Assembly: GCA_016783965.1 (NCBI GenBank)
Contig: JADHVO010000003.1
Location: forward strand, 62,001-126,000
DNA from: Alphaproteobacteria bacterium
GTDB lineage: Bacteria > Pseudomonadota > Alphaproteobacteria > Micropepsales > Micropepsaceae
Direction of reading: 5' to 3'
DNA: 64,000 nt
Shown: piece by piece, positions 9,855-18,755 of the stretch
How positions within the stretch are numbered: the first letter of the stretch is position 1
Layout: the number at the start of each line of letters is the position of its first letter
Program-made: the position numbers and the translations under genes
Notes under the pieces: generated by a model
What the model saw: only the letters and a program-made list of their open reading frames with translations
The model's database searches: none
Told to the model about the DNA's origin: nothing

Positions 9855-10174
9855 TGCGCCGCCCGTCCCCAAAGGCCCGCCTCATCAACTGGGGCTGTGT
9901 CGGTCCGCTGTTGGCCTACCTCGCCGTCGCGGCGGCCCTCGTTGCCGCCGCGATCGTCCTGGACCGACACAGTGCCCAACTGGCACCGGCGCCCAGTACC
10001 AAGTTCATCGCGCCCATAAGCGAGCTCACGGACGAACTCGCGCGCTGCGCGGCCCTTGGGCGCCGCGCCGACGACGACAGCGCGTGTCTCGCGGCCTGGC
10101 GCGAGAACCGCCACCGGTTCTTCCGCGGAAATCCGCAGAACGTCGCCAACCCGGAAAGCACCGCCCATCCATGA
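9854..10174 (+). CDS. Putative entry-exclusion protein TrbK-alt
   Basis: A 106-residue protein with one N-terminal membrane helix (about residues 17-37) and a short periplasmic domain containing RCAALGRRADDDSACLAAWRENRHRFF. This is the pattern of the alternative TrbK family found between trbJ and trbL in this type of operon. It is inferred to block uptake of a second copy of the element. It overlaps trbJ by one base and trbL by ATGA. Confidence 0.8.
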   Translation: MRRPSPKARLINWGCVGPLLAYLAVAAALVAAAIVLDRHSAQLAPAPSTKFIAPISELTDELARCAALGRRADDDSACLAAWRENRHRFFRGNPQNVANPESTAHP

Positions 10175-11430
10175 ACGGCACCGGCGTCATCGACCACTTT
10201 CTGGGGATATTCACCCAGTATATCGACTCCGGCTTCGGGTTGGTGCAAGGCGATGTGCGCTGGCTCGCCGGCGTCCTCATCGCCATCGACATCTGCCTGG
10301 CGGGCCTCTTCTGGGCCATGGCGCCGGATGAGGACGTGCTCGCCCGTCTGATCAAGAAGACATTATATATAGGTGTCTTCGCCTTCATCCTCGGCAACTT
10401 CAACAACCTGGCCGAGATCGTTTTCAATTCGTTCGCGGGACTGGGGCTGAAAGCCGGGGGCGGCACCCTCAGCCAAGCGCAGCTCCTCCAGCCCGGCCAC
10501 TTTGCCCAAGTCGGCATCGATGCCGGCAAGCCGATCCTTGACTCCATCTCGGGGTTGCTCGGCTTCACCAGCTTCTTCGAAAACTTCGTTCAGATCGTGA
10601 TCCTGCTGATCGCGTGGCTCATCGTCGTGCTGAGCTTCTTCGTGATGGCGATTCAGCTCTTCGTCAGCCTGATCGAGTTCAAACTGACAACGCTGGCGGG
10701 GTTTGTGCTGGTACCCTTCGGCCTGTTCGGCCGTACCGCCTTCCTTGCCGAAAAGGTCCTCGGCAACGTCGTTTCGAGCGGCGTGAAGATCCTGGTGCTC
10801 GCCGTCATCGTCGGCATCGGCCAGAACATCTTTGGCCAGTTCACCAGCGGCTTCAACAACCCGCCGACCATCGACGACGCGCTGACACTTATTCTCGCCA
10901 GCCTGTCGCTGCTCGGTCTCTCCATCTTCGGCCCCGGCATCGCCAACGGGCTTATTGCCGGCGGGCCGCAGCTCGGTGCCGGTTCGGCGATCGGGACCGG
11001 ACTTGCCGTCGCCGGCCTTGGCGCCGCGGGCGCCGTCGGCGCCGGTGCCGGATTGCGCGCGGCGGGCGGTGCCGTGTCTGGCATCGCACATGCCGGCGCC
11101 AGTGTCGCCGGCGGCGCCTCTGCCGCATATCGCAGCGGCGGTCTTGCTGGTGTGGCGCAAGCGGGTGTGTCCGCCGCCGCCAGCCCCCTGCGTCGGGCCG
11201 CGTCCAACCTGCGCTCCAGCTTCCATGCTGGCGCCCAGGCCGCGACCCAGCGCCCGGCACCTGGCGGTGGGCCCCAGCCGCCGGGTGCCTCGGGCTCACC
11301 GCCACCCTGGGCACAACGCATGCGCCGCCATCAGGCGATCACCCACGGCGCGTCGGCGGCAAGCAACGCGGTGCGCTCAGGCGACCAAAGCGGCAGCGGC
11401 CATTCCGTCGATCTCTCGGAAGGAGACTGA
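10171..11430 (+). CDS. trbL: P-type conjugative transfer protein TrbL (VirB6-like)
   Basis: A 419-residue polytopic inner-membrane channel protein. It opens with GVIDHFLGIFTQYIDSGFG, typical of TrbL. At least five hydrophobic segments lie between residues 30 and 265. A long Gly/Ala-rich stretch and a Pro/Ser-rich hydrophilic tail follow (about 270-419). The proposed start overlaps the trbK-alt stop at ATGA. Note that the frame is open far upstream inside trbJ/trbK, but that part is not coding. Confidence 0.92.
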   Translation: MNGTGVIDHFLGIFTQYIDSGFGLVQGDVRWLAGVLIAIDICLAGLFWAMAPDEDVLARLIKKTLYIGVFAFILGNFNNLAEIVFNSFAGLGLKAGGGTLSQAQLLQPGHFAQVGIDAGKPILDSISGLLGFTSFFENFVQIVILLIAWLIVVLSFFVMAIQLFVSLIEFKLTTLAGFVLVPFGLFGRTAFLAEKVLGNVVSSGVKILVLAVIVGIGQNIFGQFTSGFNNPPTIDDALTLILASLSLLGLSIFGPGIANGLIAGGPQLGAGSAIGTGLAVAGLGAAGAVGAGAGLRAAGGAVSGIAHAGASVAGGASAAYRSGGLAGVAQAGVSAAASPLRRAASNLRSSFHAGAQAATQRPAPGGGPQPPGASGSPPPWAQRMRRHQAITHGASAASNAVRSGDQSGSGHSVDLSEGD

Positions 11431-11432
11431 AG

Positions 11433-12113
11433 ATGTTTCGAAGGTCCACTGTGCGCTACGGCGCGACACCCGCCGCCGAAACGCCCTACCAGAAGGCAGG
11501 CCAGATCTGGGACGAGCGCATCGGCTCCGCGCGCGTCCAGGCCAAGAACTGGCGGCTCGCGTTCTTCGGTGCGCTGCTGATGAGTGGCGGTCTCGCCGCC
11601 GCCCTTGTCTGGCAATCGGCCCGCGGCACGGTCACGCCCTGGGTCGTGCAGGTTGATCGATTCGGTCAGGCGCAAGTGGTTGCGCCGGCGACGGCCGACT
11701 ACCACCCGACCGATCCGCAGATAGCCTGGCATCTCGCACACTTCGTTCAGGAAGTGCGTGCGATCCCGGCTGACCCGATCGTGCTGCGGCAGAACTGGCT
11801 CGACGCCTACAATTACGTCACCGACAAAGGTGCGCTTGCGCTCAACGATTTTGCGCGCACGAACGATCCCTTCACCAAGGTCGGCAAGCAGCAGATCTCC
11901 ATCGAGGTCTCGAGCGTGATCCGCGCCTCCGACGACAGCTTCCGCGTCGCCTGGACCGAGCGCCGCTATGTCGACGATGCGCTCGCCGCGACCGAGCGCT
12001 GGAGCGCAATCCTCACCATCGTCGTCCAGACCCCGACCGACGCCGACCGGCTCAAGAAGAATCCCCTCGGTGTCTACGTCCACGCCCTCAACTGGTCCAA
12101 GGAGCTCGACTAA
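11433..12113 (+). CDS. trbF: Conjugal transfer protein TrbF (VirB8-like)
   Basis: A 226-residue bitopic inner-membrane protein that nucleates channel assembly. The cytoplasmic N-terminus ETPYQKAGQIWDERIGSARV is a TrbF signature. It is followed by one membrane helix (about 45-63) and a periplasmic VirB8 domain with WTERRYVDDALAATERWSAI. GGAAGGAGA precedes the ATG. The stop and the trbG start share TAATG. Confidence 0.93.
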   Translation: MFRRSTVRYGATPAAETPYQKAGQIWDERIGSARVQAKNWRLAFFGALLMSGGLAAALVWQSARGTVTPWVVQVDRFGQAQVVAPATADYHPTDPQIAWHLAHFVQEVRAIPADPIVLRQNWLDAYNYVTDKGALALNDFARTNDPFTKVGKQQISIEVSSVIRASDDSFRVAWTERRYVDDALAATERWSAILTIVVQTPTDADRLKKNPLGVYVHALNWSKELD

Positions 12114-13090
12114 TGCGCACGCTGTCCCTTCTTTTTCTGACGTCCGTCTCGCTCGGCGCCTGCTCCACCTGGACGCCGCCCGACATCAAATACGACGACA
12201 AACCACAGGCCGCCGTCCTGCAGCCCGATCCGCCCAAGCCGGTTCAGGTTGTCGAGGTGCCGCGCCTGCTTCCGCTGCCGGGGCAATTGAAGCCGCTACC
12301 GGGACATACGCCAACAATTCCCGAAGCGCCCAACCCACAGACGCGTGTCGATGCCGCCAACAACGCAGCGCGCATCCAGCCCACGCGCGCCGGCTACATC
12401 AACGCCGTGCAGGTCTATCCGTTCGCAGAAGGCGCGCTGTACCAGGTCTACGCCGCCCCCGGCGAGATCACCGATATCGCGCTCGAGCCCGGTGAACAGC
12501 TCGTCGGCGCGGGTCCCGTCGCGGCGGGGGACACGGTGCGCTGGGTCATCGGCAACACCGAAAGCGGCGCAGGCCCCGGCAAGCGGATTCATATTTTGCT
12601 TAAGCCGACGGCCGTCAATCTCACGACCAACCTGGTCATCAACACGGACCGGCGCACCTATCACCTGGAGCTGCGCTCCGCAGAGAAGACCTACATGGCG
12701 TCGGTGTCCTGGGCCTATCCGCAGGACCAGCTCAATGCCTTGCGGACGCAGAACACGACGGCCGACGCTGCGGCGCCGATCGCATCGGGCATCAACGTCA
12801 ACGACCTGAACTTCCGCTACCGGCTGGAAGGCGACAATCCGGCCTGGCGGCCGCTGCGCGCCTTCGACGACGGGCGGCAGGTGTTCATCGAGTTTCCGAG
12901 CGGCATCGCACAGGGAGAGATGCCTCCGCTCTGGGTCATCGGTCCGCAAGGCGAAGGCCAGCTGGTCAATTACCGTGTGCGCGGCAACTACATGATTGTC
13001 GATAGGCTCTTCGCCGCCGCGCAGCTCAAGCTCGGCGCCGATCCACAGCAGATCGTGCGCATTGTCCGCACCGATGGAAAGCCGTCATGA
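12113..13090 (+). CDS. trbG: Conjugal transfer protein TrbG (VirB9-like)
   Basis: A 325-residue periplasmic/outer-membrane core protein. The signal peptide ends in LGACSTW, a lipobox-like Cys, so it may be a lipoprotein. Mid-protein VYPFAEGALYQVYAAPGEITDIALEPGE is the VirB9/TrbG signature (first 20 residues quoted in parts: AEGALYQVYAAPGEITDI). The C-terminal half is the VirB9 beta domain that contacts VirB7/VirB10 partners. It is translationally coupled to its neighbours. Confidence 0.92.
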   Translation: MRTLSLLFLTSVSLGACSTWTPPDIKYDDKPQAAVLQPDPPKPVQVVEVPRLLPLPGQLKPLPGHTPTIPEAPNPQTRVDAANNAARIQPTRAGYINAVQVYPFAEGALYQVYAAPGEITDIALEPGEQLVGAGPVAAGDTVRWVIGNTESGAGPGKRIHILLKPTAVNLTTNLVINTDRRTYHLELRSAEKTYMASVSWAYPQDQLNALRTQNTTADAAAPIASGINVNDLNFRYRLEGDNPAWRPLRAFDDGRQVFIEFPSGIAQGEMPPLWVIGPQGEGQLVNYRVRGNYMIVDRLFAAAQLKLGADPQQIVRIVRTDGKPS

Positions 13091-14274
13091 GCGAACCGCA
13101 CGAAGACCACGCATTCACGGTGGAGGCGGAGGTCCCTGATGCTCCTCGGGCCCGCCCCTCGGAAATGCGGCTGCGATCAGATCGTCCCCCCGTCACGCGG
13201 CTCTCGCGTAGGGTTCTCTTGGGACTCGGCAGTGTCGCTGCCATCGGCGTCGCCGCCGCCCTGTTCTTCGCGCTCCGACAGCATGACGGCGGTGGCACCT
13301 CCGAGCTCTACAACACCAGCAATCGCTCGACGCCCGAGGGATTGTCCGTCCTGCCGCGCGACTACAGCGGCTTGCCGCGTGCGGTCCCAAGGTTGGGACC
13401 GCCGCTTCCTGGCGACCTCGGAAAACCTATGCTCAATGCCGGGGTTGCTCCTCCCGGTATGCCAAGCGCTAGCACATTGACCCCAGAGCAGCAGCGCGAA
13501 CTACAGGAGCAGGAGGCGGCACGCACGAGCCACCTCTTCACGGCGGCGAGCCCAACCCAGTCGGCCGGTCCCGCGACGCCGGTCACATCCTCCGCTGCAC
13601 CGACTGCGCCAGCCACCGGCACAATCGAGAACGGAGATCACAAGCTCGCATTTCTCAATCAGCCACCGGATCGCCAGACGCAAAGTCTGGAGCGCCTCGC
13701 AGATTCGCCGAATCCGAACATGCTTCTGGCGGGGACGGTTATACCGGCAGCCCTCATCACGGGCCTGAGGTCCGATCTTCCCGGTCAGGTGACTGCCCAA
13801 GTGACCCAGGATTGTTATGATAGTCCGACCGGGACCATTCTTTTGATCCCGCAGGGCAGCAAAATCCTCGGTCAGTACGATGCGCAGATCAGCTTCGGCC
13901 AGTCGCGAGCATTGGTCGTCTGGAACCGCCTCATTCTGCCGAATGGAAAGTCGATCGTTCTGCAGCGACAACCCGGGACCGACACCGAAGGGTATGCCGG
14001 GCTCGAGGACGAGGTCGACAATCATTGGGGCACGCTGTTTGAAGCGGCTGCTCTGTCCACCATCCTCAGTGTCGGCTCCGAGGCAGGGACCAGCGACAGC
14101 GAGAACAGCCTTGTGCAGGCGATCCGCCAAGGAGCGTCGCAGAGCTTCAACCAGGCCGGCGAACAGGTCGTCGGCCGATCACTGAATGTGCAGCCCACAA
14201 TCAACATCCGGCCGGGTTTTCCGGTCAACGTGTTGGTGACGCGAGACCTCATCCTCGAACCATATCGAAATTAA
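13087..14274 (+). CDS. trbI: Conjugal transfer protein TrbI (VirB10-like)
   Basis: A 395-residue protein spanning the envelope. A cytoplasmic N-terminus of about 38 residues leads to one membrane helix (VLLGLGSVAAIGVAAALFF) and a Pro-rich periplasmic linker. The VirB10 barrel domain follows, with LAGTVIPAALITGLRSDLPG and LLIPQGSKILGQYD, both strong family motifs. It transmits ATP energy to the outer-membrane pore. It overlaps trbG by ATGA. Confidence 0.95.
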   Translation: MSEPHEDHAFTVEAEVPDAPRARPSEMRLRSDRPPVTRLSRRVLLGLGSVAAIGVAAALFFALRQHDGGGTSELYNTSNRSTPEGLSVLPRDYSGLPRAVPRLGPPLPGDLGKPMLNAGVAPPGMPSASTLTPEQQRELQEQEAARTSHLFTAASPTQSAGPATPVTSSAAPTAPATGTIENGDHKLAFLNQPPDRQTQSLERLADSPNPNMLLAGTVIPAALITGLRSDLPGQVTAQVTQDCYDSPTGTILLIPQGSKILGQYDAQISFGQSRALVVWNRLILPNGKSIVLQRQPGTDTEGYAGLEDEVDNHWGTLFEAAALSTILSVGSEAGTSDSENSLVQAIRQGASQSFNQAGEQVVGRSLNVQPTINIRPGFPVNVLVTRDLILEPYRN

Positions 14275-14282
14275 GAGTGCCA

Positions 14283-14528
14283 ATGGCGAAACTGAGATTG
14301 GGCGTCATCGAAAGCGACAAGCCGGTAAAGCTCGCGATCGAGTTATCGGCATCTGTCCATCGCGATCTTCTCGCCTATGCCGAAGTGCATGCTCGAGAAA
14401 CAGGACAACAGGCTTTGGAGCCCGCGAAGCTGGTTGGTCCCATGCTGGAGCGCTTTATGGCAACGGATCGTGGTTTCGCCAGGACACGACGGCGGCTGCC
14501 GAATTCACAAAAGACCCCTGAGACGTGA
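14283..14528 (+). CDS. DUF2274 protein, last gene of the trb operon
   Basis: An 81-residue protein matching the DUF2274 family, which regularly follows trbI. Typical features are MAKLRLG at the start, then KPVKLAIELSASVHRDLLAYAEVHA and a helical end. The layout resembles a small ribbon-helix-helix protein; its function is not known. The ATG at 14283 is preferred over a GTG at 14277. The 3' end overlaps the convergent LysR gene by 24 bases. Confidence 0.8.
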   Translation: MAKLRLGVIESDKPVKLAIELSASVHRDLLAYAEVHARETGQQALEPAKLVGPMLERFMATDRGFARTRRRLPNSQKTPET

Positions 14529-15392
14529 CTGGTCGCGCATGAAGGCAATGAAGCGGCCGACGAGCGGGTCTTCGGCATCGGCTGGCCAGACGAGATCGAA
14601 CTCGAGCCAGGCATTTTCTTCATCGATAGGTTTGAACACTACGCCCGGACATGTGGCTTCTGCGAGACTTTGCGTGACGAGCGTAACGCCCGCACCTGCG
14701 CCCACAAGCGCCAGGATCGTCTGCTTGCTTGCAGCGTGAACCTGAAAATCGCATGCGTTGCCGAGTAGCCAAGCATAAAACTCTCGCGGCGCCTGGTTGT
14801 CGTCCCAGCCCTCAACGAGAATCGTTTCCCGGCATAGCGAGCTCCAATTGAGAGTTAAATCGGTCGCCAGAAGATGGTCAGCCGGTATCGCCGCAAGCAG
14901 GCGCTCACGATAAAGCGGCAGGACTGTGACAGAAGGCCATATAGTCCGACCGGCAATTAACGCCACGTCCAAGTGACGCTCCATAAGAGCGATTGCCACG
15001 TCGCGTTCATTGCCCTCTCGAACTGTCAACGCCACGTCTGGATGCGCAGTTCTCCAATCCCTCAGTAAACTCCGTGCGGGCTCGCCGATCGGCGGGATGC
15101 GCACGCCGAGCCGAATTTCGCCGACACGGCCGGAGGCATAGCGTGTCCCGACCCGCTTCAGAGTGTCAATTTCTGATAGGATACGACGCGCGTGTACGAC
15201 GATCGCCTGTCCGCCGGAGGTAAGCCTGATGCCTCCATGATCGCGCTCGAAAAGCGATAACCCGAACTCATCTTCCAAATTGCTGATTCGCCTGCTCACG
15301 GTGGAGGGCTCAACATCAAATGCCTTGGCCGCATGCGAAAGCTTGCCCGTATCCGCACACGCTATGAAATAGCGGAGATCGATCAATTCCAT
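14505..15392 (-). CDS. LysR-family regulator beside the trb operon
   Basis: A 295-residue LysR regulator. The N-terminal winged helix is clear (DLRYFIACADTGKLSHAAKAF, with DVEPSTVSRRISNLEDEFG as recognition region), followed by a periplasmic-binding-protein-like effector domain. A LysR gene in this convergent position is common in Tn4371/Trb elements, so it belongs more likely to the transfer module than to the catabolic cargo. The effector is unknown. The 69 bases downstream of its start are unremarkable. Confidence 0.85.
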   Translation of the reverse strand: MELIDLRYFIACADTGKLSHAAKAFDVEPSTVSRRISNLEDEFGLSLFERDHGGIRLTSGGQAIVVHARRILSEIDTLKRVGTRYASGRVGEIRLGVRIPPIGEPARSLLRDWRTAHPDVALTVREGNERDVAIALMERHLDVALIAGRTIWPSVTVLPLYRERLLAAIPADHLLATDLTLNWSSLCRETILVEGWDDNQAPREFYAWLLGNACDFQVHAASKQTILALVGAGAGVTLVTQSLAEATCPGVVFKPIDEENAWLEFDLVWPADAEDPLVGRFIAFMRDQSRLRGLL

Positions 15393-15461
15393 CCCGCGAT
15401 GCCTGCTCTAATGTGGCGGCCCTGCGAATGGGTGGTAATTGCGCATTCGGGTCGCGCCCGA

Positions 15462-15746
15462 CTACCAGTCGAGGCAAGGAAACGCGTTCGCCTGCAGCCA
15501 TCGGGCGCGCGCGAGATGCGATCTCACTACGAGCAGTGCGCGCCCACGCAACGCCGCATAGCTAAGGCCGAAGACAACGCGTGCGAGCTCACACTCCGAC
15601 GCGCCTTCCGACGACCCATTGAGTAGCCAATTGAAGATGTAAAGATGCTCCCGATCATATGGCGTGACAGTCGCAGACCAAGGACAAGCGCCCCAAAGTC
15701 GGACGACCACTCGGTTCTCTTGTCGAGCTACGGCTTCTTGCCGCAT
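15462..15746 (-). CDS. Small DUF2285-like protein at the cargo boundary
   Basis: About 94 residues. The core, TPYDREHLYIFNWLLNGSSEG, and the later SHLARARWLQANAF match the DUF2285-type helical domain found in many small DNA-binding proteins of alpha- and betaproteobacterial integrative elements (usual form: SHLARARWMTEHGY). A longer start at 15773 would run into the end of the next gene, so the inner Met is preferred. Function is unknown; probably regulatory or element maintenance. It marks the join between the transfer module and the catabolic cargo. Confidence 0.6.
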   Translation of the reverse strand: MRQEAVARQENRVVVRLWGACPWSATVTPYDREHLYIFNWLLNGSSEGASECELARVVFGLSYAALRGRALLVVRSHLARARWLQANAFPCLDW

Positions 15747-15756
15747 GACGGAGACC

Positions 15757-16950
15757 TCAGACAGCGAAGTCACTGTTCTGCCCCCCCATTACAACAGAGC
15801 CTGCGTTCAAAGAGCCTTTGTCTGCGTTCAGAAAGGCGTGGTTTGACGCGGCGTGGACGTCCCGGAAGTAGCGCTGAAGCGGATTGGAAAGACGTATCCC
15901 GCGACCGCCACTCGCCTTGAAGAGAAGCTCGATCGCGCGCATCGCCTCTTGCGCCATGAACTGCGCATCCCATTTGTTGTCGACGCGCTCGTCGAGCGGA
16001 ATGGGCTCACCCGCATTCACATGCTGATCCATGCGCGCGAAATTCGCTTCGAGGCGCTGATGCAGGCCACGGACGATGGCGTCGGCCTCGGCCGCGCGCC
16101 TGCGGATAAAAGGATCTTCGGCCGCCTTGGCTCCATCATAGGCGCCAAGACGCTCTTGCATCTGCTCCGTGAAGGCCTCGAGTGCGCCGTCCGCCATGCC
16201 GAGAGTGACGACGGAAAGGCAATACGCAAAGACCACCCCGAACGGATATCTGTAATTGGGCGACGTGAACGTCTTCAGCCCGACATCCTGGCCAAGATAA
16301 GAATCGATGAATTTGTGCGTGCGGTACTCGGGGACGAAGGCGTCTCTCACAACGATGTCGTTGCTGCCCGTGCCCTTGAGGCCGAGCACATGCCAGGTGT
16401 CCTCGACGAGATAGTCGGGGCGCGGGATTAGAAAGACCCGTGCATCCGGCATGCCGCTCGGGTCGCGGATGGTGCCGCCGAGAAAGACCCACTGGCAATG
16501 GTTAGAGCCGCTCGAGAACGGCCAACGCCCGCTGACGCGGAACCCGCCCTCCACGCGCTCGACCTTGCCGAACGGCGCATAGGAGGAAGAAATCCTCGTC
16601 GACGGGTCCTTGCCCCAGAGGTCTTTCGCTGCACCCGGATCAAGCAGCGCCACTTCCCAATTGTGGACGGCGATCAAACAAAGGCACCAGCCGCTAGAGG
16701 GGCAGCCTTTCGCGATCTCCATCGCGACCTTGAAGAGCACCAGCGGATGCATCTCAAACCCGCCGTAAGCCTTCGGCTGCAAAATCCGGTAAAAGCCGGC
16801 TTCCGTGAAATCGCGTACGGTCTCGTCAAGAAGAGAGCGTTTTTCCTCGCAAGCCGGCGCCCGCTCGCGCAGCGCCGGCAGCAAACGGCGCGCACGCTCG
16901 AGAAGCTCCTCTTCAGTTGGGATCGCTTCAGCCTTCGCGGCGAGAGACAT
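15757..16950 (-). CDS. HsaA-like flavin-dependent monooxygenase, oxygenase component
   Basis: A 397-residue protein with the acyl-CoA-dehydrogenase fold, of the class that hydroxylates phenols using reduced flavin supplied by a partner (HsaA of the steroid pathway, p-hydroxyphenylacetate hydroxylase C2). Seen: an N-terminal helical domain, the middle beta domain with GGFRVSGRWPFSSGSNHCQW, and the C-terminal helical domain with YFRDVHAASNHAFLN. Length matches HsaA. It likely makes the catechol that the adjacent extradiol enzyme cleaves. No flavin reductase (HsaB) gene is in the window, so reduced flavin must come from elsewhere. It is the last gene of a three-gene operon with its hydrolase and dioxygenase. 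Confidence 0.82.
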   Translation of the reverse strand: MSLAAKAEAIPTEEELLERARRLLPALRERAPACEEKRSLLDETVRDFTEAGFYRILQPKAYGGFEMHPLVLFKVAMEIAKGCPSSGWCLCLIAVHNWEVALLDPGAAKDLWGKDPSTRISSSYAPFGKVERVEGGFRVSGRWPFSSGSNHCQWVFLGGTIRDPSGMPDARVFLIPRPDYLVEDTWHVLGLKGTGSNDIVVRDAFVPEYRTHKFIDSYLGQDVGLKTFTSPNYRYPFGVVFAYCLSVVTLGMADGALEAFTEQMQERLGAYDGAKAAEDPFIRRRAAEADAIVRGLHQRLEANFARMDQHVNAGEPIPLDERVDNKWDAQFMAQEAMRAIELLFKASGGRGIRLSNPLQRYFRDVHAASNHAFLNADKGSLNAGSVVMGGQNSDFAV

Positions 16951-16959
16951 ATGGCCTCC

Positions 16960-17796
16960 TTAATTGCCGAGGAAATCGCCCACCAGGCGATTGAACTCAT
17001 CGGCCTTCTCCCACTGCGCCCAGTGCCCGCATTTCGGCATGACGAGAAACCGTGCGTTCGGGATCTGGCGCATGAGAATGAGGCCCTGATCCATAGGGTT
17101 CACACGGTCCTCGCGGCCCCAGATGATGAGCGTCTCGTGAGGGACCTGGTCGAGCCGCTCACGCCAAAGTTCTGTGATCGGGGCCATATTGGGCCCGATG
17201 CGCAGCGGCATGTATTCCGCAGTCTCGGGATCGAGCGCCCGCTTGAGGCGCTGCGCGAGCAAATCGTCCGTAATCGTCGAGGGATCGAAGACGAGATACT
17301 GAACGAAGTTCTTCAGCCGTTCGATGGAGGGTCCCGGCGGCATATAGAAGGTAAGAAGCGCGCGAATTCCGTCGGAGGGCGATTTCTCGAAGAGCGAATA
17401 GCCGCCGCCCGGGCCCATTAGGACGAGGCGGCGCACCTTTTCCGGAAAATCGAGCGCAGTTTTGAGACTAGCGGCACCGCCGAGCGAATTGCCGACCAAA
17501 TCGGCCTTGCCGAGTCCGAGCTTGTCGATGAAGCCAGCCAGCACTTTGGCATAAAAGCCCCAGAGAGGTTCGGCGATCTTGAGCTTCGTCGACTGACCGT
17601 AACCTGGCAGGTCGATCGCGATCACACGATGCTTACCGGCAAAGGCGCGCATGTTCTTGCTGAAATTGCTGAGTCCGGATGAGCCGGGGCCACCGCCATG
17701 GCAGAAGATCAGCGGAGCGCCCGAGCCGATTTCGTCATAGTGAATCTTGAGGCCATTGACCTCCGTGAAGTGGCTCGTGATCTCTGATTGCGCCAC
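16960..17796 (-). CDS. Meta-cleavage product C-C bond hydrolase (HsaD/BphD-like)
   Basis: A 278-residue alpha/beta hydrolase that splits the vinylogous 1,5-diketone produced by extradiol cleavage, giving a hydroxypentadienoate and a carboxylic acid. The oxyanion loop is HGGGPGSSGLSNF, the nucleophile elbow is GNSLGG (Ser104), and the acid and base are Asp229 (WGREDRV) and His257 (CGHWAQWE). All are as in the BphD/HsaD family. The gene lies 9 bases from the oxygenase gene and 15 from the dioxygenase gene. It is functionally paired with the hydratase-aldolase-dehydrogenase operon across the divergent promoter. Confidence 0.9.
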   Translation of the reverse strand: MAQSEITSHFTEVNGLKIHYDEIGSGAPLIFCHGGGPGSSGLSNFSKNMRAFAGKHRVIAIDLPGYGQSTKLKIAEPLWGFYAKVLAGFIDKLGLGKADLVGNSLGGAASLKTALDFPEKVRRLVLMGPGGGYSLFEKSPSDGIRALLTFYMPPGPSIERLKNFVQYLVFDPSTITDDLLAQRLKRALDPETAEYMPLRIGPNMAPITELWRERLDQVPHETLIIWGREDRVNPMDQGLILMRQIPNARFLVMPKCGHWAQWEKADEFNRLVGDFLGN

Positions 17797-17811
17797 GTCT
17801 CTGCTCCGGCG

Positions 17812-18687
17812 TTACGAGTTGGAGAGGCGCTTATGGCCCCAGGTGCTGTTGCTCTTGTGCCGGACAACGGTCCAGTCGGGGCCAACCGTGCGCGCACCCC
17901 AGCCGAACTCGACTTCAAAGCCGCTTGGTGTGAAGGCATAGAAGGAGAACATGTGGTCGTTGGTGTGGCGCCCGAGCGTGTTGGCGATCTTGACGCCCTG
18001 CTTGTCGGCGCGGTCGTAGGCGAGTCCGACATCTTCCTGGTCTTCAACCTGAAGCATGAAGTGGTTGAGCCGCTTCGGAAGGGGTGCTGGCACGATGGCG
18101 ATCGTGTGATGGCGCGCATTGCAGTGAAGGAAGGTGAGCTCGAGCGAAAAATCAGGGCCGAGCGGCATATCGATATTGTCTGAAAGTCTGAAGCCAAGCC
18201 CTTCCTGATAGAAGCGGAGACTTGCAGCGGCATCTGCCGCGTAGAGGACAATGTGACCGAGCCCCTGCTCGCCCGTCACGAAGCCGCGAACGCCGGCTGG
18301 CGAAATGAGGGGGTTCGGAAAGACTTCGGTCGCGCCAAAGTAGATCTCGACGGGTGTCCCGCTCGGATCGGAACAGGTCACAAGGCCAGTCACGCCGCGC
18401 CGTTTCGCAAGGTCTTCGTCGGCGTGCGCTTCGATCCCGATCGCTTTGAGCCGCGCAACGACGGCCTGAAGCGCAGCCTTATTCGGCACCTCAAATCCTA
18501 TGAAAGCGAGATCGTCGCGACTGCCTTTCGTCGCTGCGATCCTCCAGGACCGCGCGTCGATGCGGAAGCGGAGCTCATCCTCTCCGGTCGAGGCGTCCAT
18601 CAGCCCAAGAAAATTGGTCGCGTAGCGACGCCACGCGGCGAGGTCGCTGACCTCAAATCCAAGATATCCGAGTGCCGATACGCCCAC
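17812..18687 (-). CDS. Two-domain type I extradiol dioxygenase (HsaC/BphC-like)
   Basis: A 291-residue Fe(II) ring-cleavage dioxygenase made of two VOC repeats. The C-terminal domain carries the metal ligands His145 (GLGHIVLY), His209 (LNHFMLQV) and Glu260 (GFEVEFGWG), at the same spacing as BphC. It also has His194 and His241, the expected acid/base residues. The N-terminal domain lacks the ligands, as usual. It would open a bicyclic or alkyl-substituted catechol in the meta position. It is first gene of the leftward operon, 68 bases from a palindromic operator. Confidence 0.92.
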   Translation of the reverse strand: MGVSALGYLGFEVSDLAAWRRYATNFLGLMDASTGEDELRFRIDARSWRIAATKGSRDDLAFIGFEVPNKAALQAVVARLKAIGIEAHADEDLAKRRGVTGLVTCSDPSGTPVEIYFGATEVFPNPLISPAGVRGFVTGEQGLGHIVLYAADAAASLRFYQEGLGFRLSDNIDMPLGPDFSLELTFLHCNARHHTIAIVPAPLPKRLNHFMLQVEDQEDVGLAYDRADKQGVKIANTLGRHTNDHMFSFYAFTPSGFEVEFGWGARTVGPDWTVVRHKSNSTWGHKRLSNS

Positions 18688-18755
18688 AGCCGTCTCCCAT
18701 CTGCGCTTTTGGTGCGCAGCTGACGGTAGTTTCGCTAAAGGCGCGGCATTGAGCC

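Noticed and set aside
10614-12113. A 499-codon frame spanning trbL and trbF.
   Set aside because: Only its last 226 codons (trbF) are coding; the rest is a shadow of trbL.
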